NCBI GenBank assembly: GCA_024743255.1
Contig: JANSWY010000043.1
Location: forward strand, 1 to 36,851
Source: a bacterium
Lineage (GTDB): Bacteria; Bacteroidota; Bacteroidia; Cytophagales; Cyclobacteriaceae
Length of the DNA: 36,851 nucleotides
Reading direction: 5' to 3'
The translations under genes and the position numbers were made by a program. The notes beneath the pieces were generated by a model, which was given only the letters and a program-made list of their open reading frames with translations, made no database searches and was not told the origin of the DNA. Positions 25,711-33,731 of this stretch are shown here, in pieces; position 1 is the first letter of the stretch, and the number at the start of each line of letters is the position of its first letter.

Positions 25711-25718
25711 TAAATTTG
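25711..25718 (+). promoter_or_regulatory. -7 box (TAAATTTG) before lpxC/fabZ
   Basis: Exact TAnnTTTG match 20 nt before the lpxC/fabZ start, with no clear TTG at the usual -33 distance. It would give the lipid A genes their own transcript beside any read-through from the HD gene. Confidence 0.45.
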
Positions 25719-25737
25719 CTTCGATTTTCGAGACTAC

Positions 25738-27132
25738 ATGAATCTATATCAACATACGATAAAAAATGAAGTAAAGCTTTCTGGAGTCGGTCTGCATACA
25801 GGACATCAAGTCAATATGACATTTATACCTGCAAGACCAGATTTTGGAATAAAATTTCAAAGAATTGATTTAGAAGATCAACCCATTATTGATGCAGATG
25901 TTGACAATGTAGTTGATTTATCGAGGGGTACTACTATTGAGCAAAATGGAGCTAGAGTTCATACAGTAGAACACACACTTGCAGCACTTGTCGGAATGGA
26001 AATTGATAACATCCTGATCCAACTGGACGCACCTGAACCTCCGATCATGGATGGTAGCTCCATAAAGTTTATTGAAGAGCTGGAATGTGTGGGGCTTCAA
26101 CAACAAGATGCCCAACGAAACTTTTTTGAAGTACCGGAAAGTATATTCTATCGAGACAAACAAAGGGATGTAGAAATTGCAGCACTTCCTCTAAATGATT
26201 TCAGAGTAACAGTGATGGTCGACTACAAGTCTCCGGTTCTTGGGAGTCAACATGCCTCATTGAATCACATTTCTGATTTTCGTGACGAAATTGCAGCAAG
26301 CAGGACCTTTTGCTTCCTTCATGAGCTGGAAATGCTACATAAAAATGGGTTGATAAAAGGAGGTGACCTCAATAATGCCATAGTTATTGTAGACAGAAAG
26401 ATTGAGGAAAATGAAATGGAGGACCTTGCCAGGCTATTTAACAAGGAAAAAGTTGAAGTCAAACAGGAAGGCATCTTGAACAATGTAGAATTACGTCATA
26501 ACAACGAGCCTGCCAGACATAAACTGCTGGATGTTATCGGTGACCTTGCCTTAATTGGAAGACCCCTAAAAGCACAAATCCTTGCTGCTCGTCCTGGTCA
26601 CGCCGCAAATATTGAATTTGCAAAAAAGATAAAAAGGATCATGCAGGAATCTCCGGATGCGAATGTTCCTTACTATGATCCTAAACTTCCTGCTGTACTT
26701 GATATTAATGAGATTTCGAAAATACTACCTCATCGATACCCATTCCTTTTAGTCGATAAAATCTTTCATCTCGATGATCAGCAAGTTGCTGGTGTGAAAA
26801 ATGTAACTTTCAATGAGCCCTTTTTTCAAGGACACTTCCCGGGAAACCCAGTAATGCCTGGTGTTTTACAGGTTGAAGCAATGACTCAGGTGGGTGGGAT
26901 TCTTGTTCGCTCAACTGTGCCAGATCCGGATAAGTACTGGTCATATTTTACTGGAATTGAAAACTTCAAATTCAGGAAGATGGTCATTCCAGGGGACACA
27001 CTTGTTATGAGATGTGAATTGCTGGGACCCATTAGAAGAGGTTATGCTAAAATGAGAGGGCAGGGTTTTGTAGGATCGGATTTAGTATGTGAAGGAACAA
27101 TGACCGCAATTCTTGTAAAGAAAGAATCATGA
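25738..27132 (+). CDS. lpxC/fabZ: Bifunctional LpxC/FabZ (UDP-3-O-acyl-N-acetylglucosamine deacetylase / 3-hydroxyacyl-ACP dehydratase)
   Basis: A 464-residue fusion typical of Bacteroidota. The N-terminal LpxC part (about 1-310) is the zinc deacetylase that commits to lipid A synthesis; zinc ligands H79 (HTVEHTLAAL), H261 and D265 (HKLLDVIGDLAL) are visible, together with the RPGHAAN motif. The C-terminal FabZ hot-dog domain (about 320-464) dehydrates 3-hydroxyacyl-ACP: LPHRYPFLLVD (330-340), H366 in QGHFPGNPVMPG and the catalytic E380 (QVEAMTQ), 14 residues later as in E. coli. Having both on one chain ties lipid A and fatty-acid synthesis, which compete for 3-hydroxyacyl-ACP. lpxA overlaps by 4 nt. 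lpxD, usually just upstream, is absent from the cluster. Confidence 0.97.
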   Translation: MNLYQHTIKNEVKLSGVGLHTGHQVNMTFIPARPDFGIKFQRIDLEDQPIIDADVDNVVDLSRGTTIEQNGARVHTVEHTLAALVGMEIDNILIQLDAPEPPIMDGSSIKFIEELECVGLQQQDAQRNFFEVPESIFYRDKQRDVEIAALPLNDFRVTVMVDYKSPVLGSQHASLNHISDFRDEIAASRTFCFLHELEMLHKNGLIKGGDLNNAIVIVDRKIEENEMEDLARLFNKEKVEVKQEGILNNVELRHNNEPARHKLLDVIGDLALIGRPLKAQILAARPGHAANIEFAKKIKRIMQESPDANVPYYDPKLPAVLDINEISKILPHRYPFLLVDKIFHLDDQQVAGVKNVTFNEPFFQGHFPGNPVMPGVLQVEAMTQVGGILVRSTVPDPDKYWSYFTGIENFKFRKMVIPGDTLVMRCELLGPIRRGYAKMRGQGFVGSDLVCEGTMTAILVKKES

Positions 27133-27908
27133 GCCAACCTCTTGCAAATATTCACCCTGATGCCAAAATTGCTCCGAACGTAAAAATCGAGCCGTTTGCT
27201 ACCATTGAGGAAAATACTACCATAGATGAAGGTACCTGGATTGGTGCAAATGCGATTATTTCAAATGGAGCAAGAATTGGGAAAAACTGCAAAATTTTTC
27301 CAAGTGCTGTTGTCAGTGCTATACCTCAGGACATGAAATTTCAAGGTGAGATAACTGAGACATTCATCGGTGACAATACCGATATCAGAGAGTTTGTTAC
27401 CATAAGCAGGGGTACGATTGAAAAACACAAAACGGTAATTGGTAGTAACTGCCTTATCATGGCATATTCACATATAGCACATGATTGCATCTTGGGAAAT
27501 CATGTAATTCTTGGGAATGGAGTACAAATGGCTGGTCATGTTGAAGTTGGGGATTATGCCATCATTAGTGGCACCTCTGCTGTTCATCAATTCAGTAAAA
27601 TTGGAGCTCACTCGATAATTTCCGGCGGATCATTAGTAAAGAAAGACATCCCTCCATTTACCACGGCAGGACGTGACCCAATAAGCTATTGTGGAGTCAA
27701 TACAATTGGGTTAAGAAGACGTGGCTTTCAAAGAAATAAAATATTAGAAATTCAGGAGATTTATAGAACTATATTTCTGAGTAATCTTAATAATTCTCAG
27801 GCACTGGAAAGGATAACTAATACAATTAATCCTAGTCCGGAAAGGGATGAGATTATAACATTTATCAATGAGTCTGAAAGGGGCATTATGAAAGGATTTT
27901 CGAAGTAA
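27129..27908 (+). CDS. lpxA: UDP-N-acetylglucosamine acyltransferase LpxA
   Basis: A 259-residue left-handed beta-helix acyltransferase that starts lipid A synthesis by moving a 3-hydroxyacyl chain from ACP to UDP-GlcNAc. Hexapeptide repeats (for example IGANAI, IGKNCK, LGNHVI) run through the first two thirds. The catalytic histidine is H118 in MAYSHIAHDC. The DMKFQGE and TISRGT segments and the C-terminal helical NTIGLRRRGFQRNKI region are family marks. Length fits the family. Its ATG overlaps the lpxC/fabZ stop by 4 nt, and the next gene starts directly at its stop, so they form one operon. Confidence 0.97.
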   Translation: MSQPLANIHPDAKIAPNVKIEPFATIEENTTIDEGTWIGANAIISNGARIGKNCKIFPSAVVSAIPQDMKFQGEITETFIGDNTDIREFVTISRGTIEKHKTVIGSNCLIMAYSHIAHDCILGNHVILGNGVQMAGHVEVGDYAIISGTSAVHQFSKIGAHSIISGGSLVKKDIPPFTTAGRDPISYCGVNTIGLRRRGFQRNKILEIQEIYRTIFLSNLNNSQALERITNTINPSPERDEIITFINESERGIMKGFSK

Positions 27909-28550
27909 ATGGACATATCGGCAGAAAATATCACCAAAAGATTTGAAAACGAATGGATTGTCAAAGACTTTTCGCACAACTTCGAAAATGGATCTAAAAC
28001 GGCAATCATTGGGCAAAATGGTAGTGGGAAAAGTACCTTACTAAAGATAATTGCTGGAATTATGTTACCAAATAAAGGTAAAATCGAATATCGAGTCGAT
28101 AAAAAAGTAATCTCAGCTGAAGAGGTTTATAAAAAAATTTCTTTTTGTAGTCCAGCGCAGGAGCTTATCGAAGAGTTTACTCTTGAAGAAATTTTAAAAT
28201 TTCATTTTAAATTCAGGAAGCCAATTTTGAACTACAACGTACAGGATATTATTGAACTTACGTATTTCAAGGGTAACAAAAATAAATTGGTCAAGAACTT
28301 TTCTTCTGGCATGAAACAGCGATTAAAGCTTGGTTTAGCCCTTTTTACGGAATCATCTGTCATTTTACTTGACGAACCCACAACGAATATGGATGAAACA
28401 GGAATTAGTTGGTACCAAGAAACAATACTAAAGTTACTGAACGATCGTTCCGTAATCATATCCTCCAACCAAAACCAGGAATATGAGTTTTGTGAAAGCC
28501 ATATTAGCATGCAAGATTTCAAACCCCGACAAAAAACAGTTGATAGTTAG
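27909..28550 (+). CDS. ABC transporter ATP-binding protein
   Basis: A 213-residue ABC ATPase. Walker A is IIGQNGSGKST (about 35-45), the signature is NFSSGMKQRLKLGLAL (a variant of LSGGQ with Ser-Ser-Gly-Met), Walker B is VILLDEPTTNMDE, and the switch region ends IISSNQNQEYEFC, without the usual histidine. No permease gene adjoins it. It starts with no gap after lpxA (TAA then ATG), so it belongs to the lipid A operon; a role in lipid or envelope export would fit the position, but is inference. The lack of a clear H-loop histidine is worth noting. Confidence 0.88.
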   Translation: MDISAENITKRFENEWIVKDFSHNFENGSKTAIIGQNGSGKSTLLKIIAGIMLPNKGKIEYRVDKKVISAEEVYKKISFCSPAQELIEEFTLEEILKFHFKFRKPILNYNVQDIIELTYFKGNKNKLVKNFSSGMKQRLKLGLALFTESSVILLDEPTTNMDETGISWYQETILKLLNDRSVIISSNQNQEYEFCESHISMQDFKPRQKTVDS

Positions 28551-28622
28551 GTATAAATTTCAAAAAGTTCTATTTTTGGTTTTAGAGGAGTGTTAAAATT
28601 TTAATCTAACAACAATTAAACA

Positions 28623-29078
28623 ATGAAAAAATTACTTCTAAATTCACTAACAACAGCATTTTTTCTTTCCTTGATTTTAGTAGTTTCCTGTGGTGGTAAC
28701 AAAGATGATGATCCAGGATCAACTCCTAATGAGGATCAATTTGCATTATTGGAAGGAACTTGGGCATTGAGCTCAATCACCAATGAAGGAAATCAAGTAT
28801 CAGGATGGGAAGGTTTTACTGTCACAATTGGAGGATCTGCAGATAACATTACTTACTCAACAAATGGAATGCAGCCTGATGGTACAACTGATGTATTTGC
28901 AAGTAGTGGATCATTTACGTTTGGATCTACAGTAAATGACCTTACTAGAAATGATGATATAGATTTTTCTATTTCAGTTACAGAAACTCAATTAACGCTA
29001 ACATTCACAATTCCTGATCCAGATGGAAGAACTGAAGAAGTTATCGGTAATTGGATTCTGACTTTCGCAGCGCAATAA
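28623..29078 (+). CDS. Lipoprotein, lipocalin-like
   Basis: A 151-residue exported lipoprotein. The signal sequence ends in a lipobox, VVSC, with the cysteine at residue 23, followed by GGNKDDDPGS, an acidic linker typical of Bacteroidota surface lipoproteins. The mature part is rich in Ser/Thr and beta strands (LLEGTWALSSITNEG near its start, a closing EVIGNWILTFAAQ) and resembles small lipocalin-like domains. Function unknown. It lies 72 nt after the ABC ATPase gene and ends at a clear terminator (29099-29128). It could be exposed at the cell surface. Confidence 0.83.
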   Translation: MKKLLLNSLTTAFFLSLILVVSCGGNKDDDPGSTPNEDQFALLEGTWALSSITNEGNQVSGWEGFTVTIGGSADNITYSTNGMQPDGTTDVFASSGSFTFGSTVNDLTRNDDIDFSISVTETQLTLTFTIPDPDGRTEEVIGNWILTFAAQ

Positions 29079-29098
29079 TCAACTCAACATATTGAATG

Positions 29099-29128
29099 AA
29101 AGCAGTCTTTCGAGACTGCTTTTTTTTT
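29099..29128 (+). terminator. Rho-independent terminator with UUCG tetraloop
   Basis: A 10-bp perfect stem, AAAGCAGTCT (29099-29108) with AGACTGCTTT (29113-29122), closes a TTCG loop and runs into nine T (29120-29128). It follows the lipoprotein gene by 21 nt. An excellent intrinsic terminator. Confidence 0.95.
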
Positions 29129-29181
29129 GCCCTTTGCTACTTAATCCAAATAAATTTCATTCAAAATTCAGACCTAATTCC

Positions 29182-29189
29182 TATCTTTG
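29182..29189 (+). promoter_or_regulatory. -7 box (TATCTTTG) before the orphan 168-residue gene
   Basis: Exact TAnnTTTG match 7 nt before the start codon at 29197. A transcript start 5-7 nt after the box would leave almost no leader, so the gene could be leaderless. A -33 TTG is not obvious. Confidence 0.5.
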
Positions 29190-29196
29190 CTTCTAA

Positions 29197-29703
29197 ATGA
29201 TTACAAAGAAATTTTTCCCAGCTGATAAAAACTACTTACTGAAGGATGCCCAAAACTCCCTTCAGATTGAGCTCAATCAATCTCTCTTTGAAATCATTAA
29301 GTCTTGTTATTTCACTCAGTTCAATCCACTTGGAATCGAAGATGATTTCATCATGAAATTGAAGGCTCTTTCCGTAAAGGATTTACAGTTTTTAGATCGC
29401 CCGTATCAAATGCTGTCTGCCATTTACAGATATCAATATGGCGATAACCAACTCGAATTTTTGTGGGATGGAACCAGTCATAAGGACAAATACAGCGATG
29501 ATTGGAAAAGTGCTTATGCCAGATGGATTGCTGATTTGTGTTTAGCTAACCCTAGCTTCACAAGAGCATTTACAAAATTCATTTATTCAGCCGATGGCTC
29601 ACTAAATACTGAATTCCTGGAAAGCTATCTCTGCAGTGCTATTCTAAACCATTTTGGTTTCAAGTTCTATCAAAAGAAGGGATTACTTCCGAGATCGGCC
29701 TAG
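29197..29703 (+). CDS. Uncharacterised protein, 168 residues
   Basis: A soluble, mixed-charge protein that I do not recognise. No signal peptide or membrane segment is evident, and no catalytic motif stands out. It is rich in aromatic residues (segments such as LSAIYRYQYGDNQLEFLWDG and WKSAYARWIADLCLANPSF) and appears helical in the second half. It starts after a strong terminator and has its own promoter. Its stop (29701-29703) directly touches the stop of the convergent acyP gene with no gap. The frame, codon use and tight packing support a real gene. Probably a lineage-specific cytoplasmic protein. Confidence 0.72.
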   Translation: MITKKFFPADKNYLLKDAQNSLQIELNQSLFEIIKSCYFTQFNPLGIEDDFIMKLKALSVKDLQFLDRPYQMLSAIYRYQYGDNQLEFLWDGTSHKDKYSDDWKSAYARWIADLCLANPSFTRAFTKFIYSADGSLNTEFLESYLCSAILNHFGFKFYQKKGLLPRSA

Positions 29704-29979
29704 TTACCTTTGTATCTCAAACCCACTCATATTTTCTTCCATGTAGGTTTCTTCTGCTATTACTTCAGTAACATTAGCGTAGATAGGTCCTTTGTGACAC
29801 CAATTGATGAATTCTTGCATTGCACCCTCTTCACCTTCTGCGTACATGTGGACTTCTCCATTGGGTGTATTTTTTACCCAGCCAATAATGGCTAATTTGT
29901 CTGCTTGTTCTTTGGAAGATGCTCTAAAAAATACACCTTGAACCTTCCCTTTGCAGATAATTTCGTATGCCTTTCTCAT
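29704..29979 (-). CDS. acyP: Acylphosphatase
   Basis: A 91-residue enzyme that hydrolyses carboxyl-phosphate bonds. The two catalytic residues of the family are in place: R19 (GKVQGVFFRASS) and N37 (GWVKNTPNGEV). Length is usual for acylphosphatase. The gene follows deoC with no gap at all: deoC's stop codon occupies 29980-29982 and the acyP ATG 29977-29979, so they should be co-translated. Its stop abuts the convergent gene at 29703. Confidence 0.95.
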   Translation of the reverse strand: MRKAYEIICKGKVQGVFFRASSKEQADKLAIIGWVKNTPNGEVHMYAEGEEGAMQEFINWCHKGPIYANVTEVIAEETYMEENMSGFEIQR

Positions 29980-30609
29980 TTAATATAGTAGTGCGCTAGT
30001 TCCTATACGATCTGCGCCTGCTTCTATAAGTGCTATTGCCTGCTCTCGGGTTTTGATCCCTCCTGAGGCCTTAATCCCAACATCCGAGGGAAGCGCTTCT
30101 CTTAAAATCCTAATATCATCAATTTTCGCACCCTCTCCCACAAAACCTGTAGAAGTTTTTACAAAATCAGCACCAGCACTAGCTGCCCACCCAGCAGCGG
30201 TAAGCATTTCTTCTTTAGATAATAATGATGTCTCAATTATTACTTTCAGAATTTTCTCCTGCTCATGTACCATTTTTGAAATTTTAGCAAATTCCACTTT
30301 AGGCCATGTCATATCTGCTTTCAATCCAGATACGTTCATTACCAGATCAATTTCATCAGCACCATCTCTCAATGCCAGTTCGGTTTCTCTCAGCTTTACT
30401 TCTGTCATGGAATAACCAATTGGGAATCCCACTACAGTGACTAATTTTAAATCTCCCTTATCTCTTACAGCTTTCTTCACCCAAAATGGAGGAACACACA
30501 CACCCAACAAATTCTTATCCCTTGCATCCTGTATCAATTGATCAATTTGAGTATGTGAAACATCCGGCTTAAGATTTGTGTACTCAATATGATCAGCAAG
30601 ATTTTGCAT
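29980..30609 (-). CDS. deoC: Deoxyribose-phosphate aldolase
   Basis: A 209-residue class I aldolase splitting 2-deoxyribose 5-phosphate into glyceraldehyde 3-phosphate and acetaldehyde, used in deoxynucleoside salvage. Catalytic residues are seen: D88 (DEIDLVMNV), the Schiff-base lysine K151 (ADFVKTSTGF) and K180 (GIKASGGIKT). It is slightly shorter than the E. coli enzyme but close to the common short form. acyP follows directly. Upstream (65 nt) is the small basic protein gene; an imperfect inverted repeat lies in that gap (30641-30653). Confidence 0.96.
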   Translation of the reverse strand: MQNLADHIEYTNLKPDVSHTQIDQLIQDARDKNLLGVCVPPFWVKKAVRDKGDLKLVTVVGFPIGYSMTEVKLRETELALRDGADEIDLVMNVSGLKADMTWPKVEFAKISKMVHEQEKILKVIIETSLLSKEEMLTAAGWAASAGADFVKTSTGFVGEGAKIDDIRILREALPSDVGIKASGGIKTREQAIALIEAGADRIGTSALLY

Positions 30610-30674
30610 AATAATAGATGATAAAATAATAAATTAGGATTTCGATATTCGAATTTAGGGTTTTGAATTCACCC

Positions 30675-31037
30675 CTAATGCGTCATCTGACATTCTTTGC
30701 AGAACTTTTTCTTTCCGTTCTTCCTTTTCTTTGGCTTCTTTTTATGCCCGAAATACAGTGGGTCTGAATATTGAGGTTTATCAGACATCTTACCCTCCTT
30801 ATGCCTTCTTTTGGCATTGTCTTTCATTCTGGCAACATACTCTTCCTGAAGCTGATCACTTGTTTTGAAAGTACTTTGTTTCTTCTTCTTAAAGATGGAA
30901 AACTTCTTTTTCGACTTAGTCGAAGTTTTTGACCTGTTCGCTAAAATCTCGTCAGTACTTCTGGAGGTTTGAGCGAAAGACTCATTGCTCAGAACAATGA
31001 AAAAAAGGCATATTAGTCCTGAAAGTATTGTTTTCAT
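30675..31037 (-). CDS. Small secreted, highly basic protein
   Basis: A 120-residue protein from the ATG at 31035-31037. The frame extends to 31088, but this start gives a good signal peptide (MKTILSGLICLFFIVLSNES, cleavage near FAQ). The mature part is strongly basic: KTSTKSKKKFSIFKKKKQ early on and a C-terminal KKKPKKRKNGKKKFCKECQMTH that ends in a C-x2-C pair. Such a tail could bind nucleic acid, polyanions or a metal. I recognise no family. It lies 74 nt downstream of hppD on the same strand. Confidence 0.65.
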   Translation of the reverse strand: MKTILSGLICLFFIVLSNESFAQTSRSTDEILANRSKTSTKSKKKFSIFKKKKQSTFKTSDQLQEEYVARMKDNAKRRHKEGKMSDKPQYSDPLYFGHKKKPKKRKNGKKKFCKECQMTH

Positions 31038-31111
31038 TACAGCTTTGTTTTGCATAACACAGTAATTCAATTCTTTCATAAATAACATGCCTTTTGATTA
31101 AAAATTGTATG

Positions 31112-32266
31112 CTATAAGGTTCCCCTCAATTCTTGTTCTCTCTCAATCGCTTCGAATAGAGCCTTAAAGTTACCTTTTCCAAAAGACTTTGCTCCCTTCC
31201 TCTGTATAATTTCGAAGAATAATGTCGGGCGTGGTTCAATTGGCTTAGTGAAAATCTGAAGAAGATACCCCTCATCATCTCTATCGATCAGAATACCTAA
31301 TTCTTTTAAAGGTTCCAGATCTTCATCAATCTCTCCTACTCTATCCAAAACAGTGTCATAGTAATTAGAAGGAACTCTCAAGAATTCGATCCCTCGGTCT
31401 CTCATAGCCGTAACAGTCTCGATAATATTATCGGTAGCTACCGCAATATGCTGTACACCTGCACCTTGATAAAAATCTAAATATTCTTCAATCTGAGATT
31501 TCTTTTTTCCCTCTGCAGGCTCGTTGATCGGGAATTTAATTCTTCCATTACCGTTACTCATTACTTTACTCATTAACGCAGTGTAATCAGTACTGATATC
31601 TTTATCGTCAAATGAGATAAGCTGAGTAAAGCCCATTACTTTAGCATAGAACTCAACCCATTTATTCATTTCACCCCATCCAACATTACCTACCATGTGA
31701 TCAACATATTTCAATCCAACAGATTCAGGGTTGTAAACTGTCTCCCACTTTTTAAATCCTGGTAAGAATATTCCGTTGTAGTTCTTTCTTTCAATAAACA
31801 TATGAACAGTTTCTCCATATGTATAAATTCCAGACTTCACTATTTCACCGTGCTCATCCTTTTCAGTTGTTGGCTCCATAAATGGTTCAGCTCCTCTGCT
31901 AGTAGTTTCCTTAAAAGCTGATGTAGCATCATCCACCCATAAAGCAACTACTTTCACACCATCACCGTGCTTATCAATGTGCTTCCCAATCTCAGTATCG
32001 GCATTTAATGGAGAGGTCAATACCAATCTGATTTTATCCTGAATCAGAACATATGATTCACGATCCTTCATACCTGTTTCAAGCCCGGCATATGCCAATG
32101 ATTGAAAGCCTAAAGCAGTCTTATAGAAATGTGCAGCTTGCTTACTGTTGCCTACGTATAATTCGATGTAATCGGTACCGTTGATAGGCAAAAAATCCTC
32201 TGCGTCAGGAAATATCTTTTCGATTTCCTGTGAGGCATTACTTGTTTGTAATTTCTCTTCCATCAA
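31112..32266 (-). CDS. hppD: 4-hydroxyphenylpyruvate dioxygenase
   Basis: A 384-residue Fe(II) dioxygenase converting 4-hydroxyphenylpyruvate to homogentisate in tyrosine degradation. The three iron ligands are visible: H190 (VDHMVGNVGWGEM), H273 (VQHIAVATDNI) and E352 (TLFFEIIQRKGAK). The C-terminal GKGNFKALFEAIEREQELRG tail closes the active site and is typical. Length is normal. It has a well-formed promoter upstream. fahA, the last step of the route, is at 16522-17796; homogentisate dioxygenase is not in the window. Confidence 0.97.
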   Translation of the reverse strand: MMEEKLQTSNASQEIEKIFPDAEDFLPINGTDYIELYVGNSKQAAHFYKTALGFQSLAYAGLETGMKDRESYVLIQDKIRLVLTSPLNADTEIGKHIDKHGDGVKVVALWVDDATSAFKETTSRGAEPFMEPTTEKDEHGEIVKSGIYTYGETVHMFIERKNYNGIFLPGFKKWETVYNPESVGLKYVDHMVGNVGWGEMNKWVEFYAKVMGFTQLISFDDKDISTDYTALMSKVMSNGNGRIKFPINEPAEGKKKSQIEEYLDFYQGAGVQHIAVATDNIIETVTAMRDRGIEFLRVPSNYYDTVLDRVGEIDEDLEPLKELGILIDRDDEGYLLQIFTKPIEPRPTLFFEIIQRKGAKSFGKGNFKALFEAIEREQELRGTL

Positions 32267-32291
32267 ATGTTGTTTATGTTGTTTATTTCTT

Positions 32292-32322
32292 CAAAAGTAG
32301 TACTGAAAGCACCTTGATCCAA
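32292..32322 (-). promoter_or_regulatory. hppD promoter with -33 and -7 boxes
   Basis: On the minus strand an exact -7 box, TACTTTTG (32299-32292), lies 20 nt after a TTG (32322-32320) that fits the -33 element. This is the only one of the promoters listed here with both boxes well matched. The start codon is at 32266, so the leader is about 20 nt. Confidence 0.65.
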
Positions 32323-32331
32323 TGATAAAGC

Positions 32332-33705
32332 TCAATACTTAATAATTTGATCTACCGAATTCTTTTCCAGGTATCCCTTTATGATGCTGTTAATCTCCTT
32401 GTTGGTCTCTTTTGAATTGGCACAATCCTTTAATAATTCTAAATCACCCTGAACATACTCCATGTCAGCAAACCCAAATCCGATGTAACGACCCTCCTCA
32501 ATTCTTACTATGGCCTTTTCATTTTCACTTCTTCCACGATCAAGAATAAGGAAACTAGCCTGCTCGAAATTCATTCTCTTAATTGCGTTTGAAACTCGTT
32601 CATTATAATCGTCTACAGGGTGTTGATGGTGACAAACTCCGTCACAAAGCTCTATACTGTAGTGAAAACAAGGTTTTCCCATATAATTCTTCTCAAACCC
32701 TGTTTTCTGAGGACACAATCTATATTTCTTGGTGAAGTCAAAGAGAAACTTCTCAGCCTCCACCTTTGTAGAAAACAATGCCAACGCATCATTAGCCTTT
32801 GTGACTGAAGCAATTCTTAGATGCATTACACCATCCATTTGGAGATCTACAAAGACTCCAAACTTATAGGAGTTCCTAACCTGTTTTCTGTTATACTTGG
32901 GCTGAATACGTTTGATTTCCTCGGATTCTCTAAGCAATGCTACCAACTCACTACCAGTAGCTTCATAATTAATCTCAGCAATTTCACTTAGAAGATTCCT
33001 TTGTTTGTTATTCTTCGGGTTAAGACAATGTTGAATAACCCTTTTCCTAATATTCTTGCTTTTTCCAACATATATTATGTCATTCATTGAATTAAGGAAG
33101 TAGTAAATTCCTGTTTCCTCGGGCAATGCCTTTACAGAATCCCCCGACAAGTATTCATTGACTTTTGTGGGAATCACTTCTCTTTTCAATAATTGTTGGA
33201 AATGGTCCTCTCTATCATTCTGAATAAGAATATCCAGGATTTTAGTAGTTGCAAAAGCATCTCCCCCCGCCCTGTGTCGACCTTCAATTGTAATCCCATA
33301 TTCCTTACAAAGGGATCCCAATCCATAAGACTTGTGACCAGGAATGATCTTTCTGCCAAGCTTTACAGTACAAAGAACATCTCTTCTAAAATCATACCCA
33401 AGGCTTTTAAACTCCTGTCTTATAAAACCATAGTCAAATTCGGCATTATGAGCTACAAAAACGTGTCCTTCCGTAATTTCAACAACTTTTTTTGCTATCT
33501 CATAAAACCTTGGAGCGCTTTTTACCATTTCATTGGTAATACCGGTAAGGTTTGTAATAAACTGAGGGATAAAAATTTCTGGATTAACCAGACTAATAAA
33601 CTGGTCAACAACCTTACTTCCGTCGTGGATAAAAATGGCTATTTCGGTAATTTTTCCATAGTTGGCATTACCTCCTGTAGTCTCGATATCAATGACGGCA
33701 TACAT
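32332..33705 (-). CDS. DEDDh exonuclease fused to a GIY-YIG (Cho/UvrC-like) nuclease
   Basis: A 457-residue fusion. Residues 1-165 are a DnaQ-like 3'-5' exonuclease with D6-E8 (VIDIETT), D91 (AHNAEFD), H144 and D149 (HRAGGDA). Residues 195-280 are a GIY-YIG nuclease domain: GIY at 199-201 and YVG at 212-214. The following region keeps the four cysteines seen in UvrC (C331, C346, C354, C358), which bind an Fe-S cluster there, and then a UVR-like helical stretch (about 366-385). Such proteins are annotated as exonuclease/Cho hybrids and probably repair DNA adducts. It starts 52 nt from a divergent gene, with a perfect palindrome in between. Confidence 0.92.
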   Translation of the reverse strand: MYAVIDIETTGGNANYGKITEIAIFIHDGSKVVDQFISLVNPEIFIPQFITNLTGITNEMVKSAPRFYEIAKKVVEITEGHVFVAHNAEFDYGFIRQEFKSLGYDFRRDVLCTVKLGRKIIPGHKSYGLGSLCKEYGITIEGRHRAGGDAFATTKILDILIQNDREDHFQQLLKREVIPTKVNEYLSGDSVKALPEETGIYYFLNSMNDIIYVGKSKNIRKRVIQHCLNPKNNKQRNLLSEIAEINYEATGSELVALLRESEEIKRIQPKYNRKQVRNSYKFGVFVDLQMDGVMHLRIASVTKANDALALFSTKVEAEKFLFDFTKKYRLCPQKTGFEKNYMGKPCFHYSIELCDGVCHHQHPVDDYNERVSNAIKRMNFEQASFLILDRGRSENEKAIVRIEEGRYIGFGFADMEYVQGDLELLKDCANSKETNKEINSIIKGYLEKNSVDQIIKY

Positions 33706-33731
33706 ATTGCTAAAGATAACAAAATGCTTTC

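Noticed and set aside
30866-30880. A match to the AAAGTACTTT core of the CreD operator inside the basic-protein gene
   Set aside because: It is within coding sequence, lacks the second palindromic arm in the right place and has no promoter nearby.
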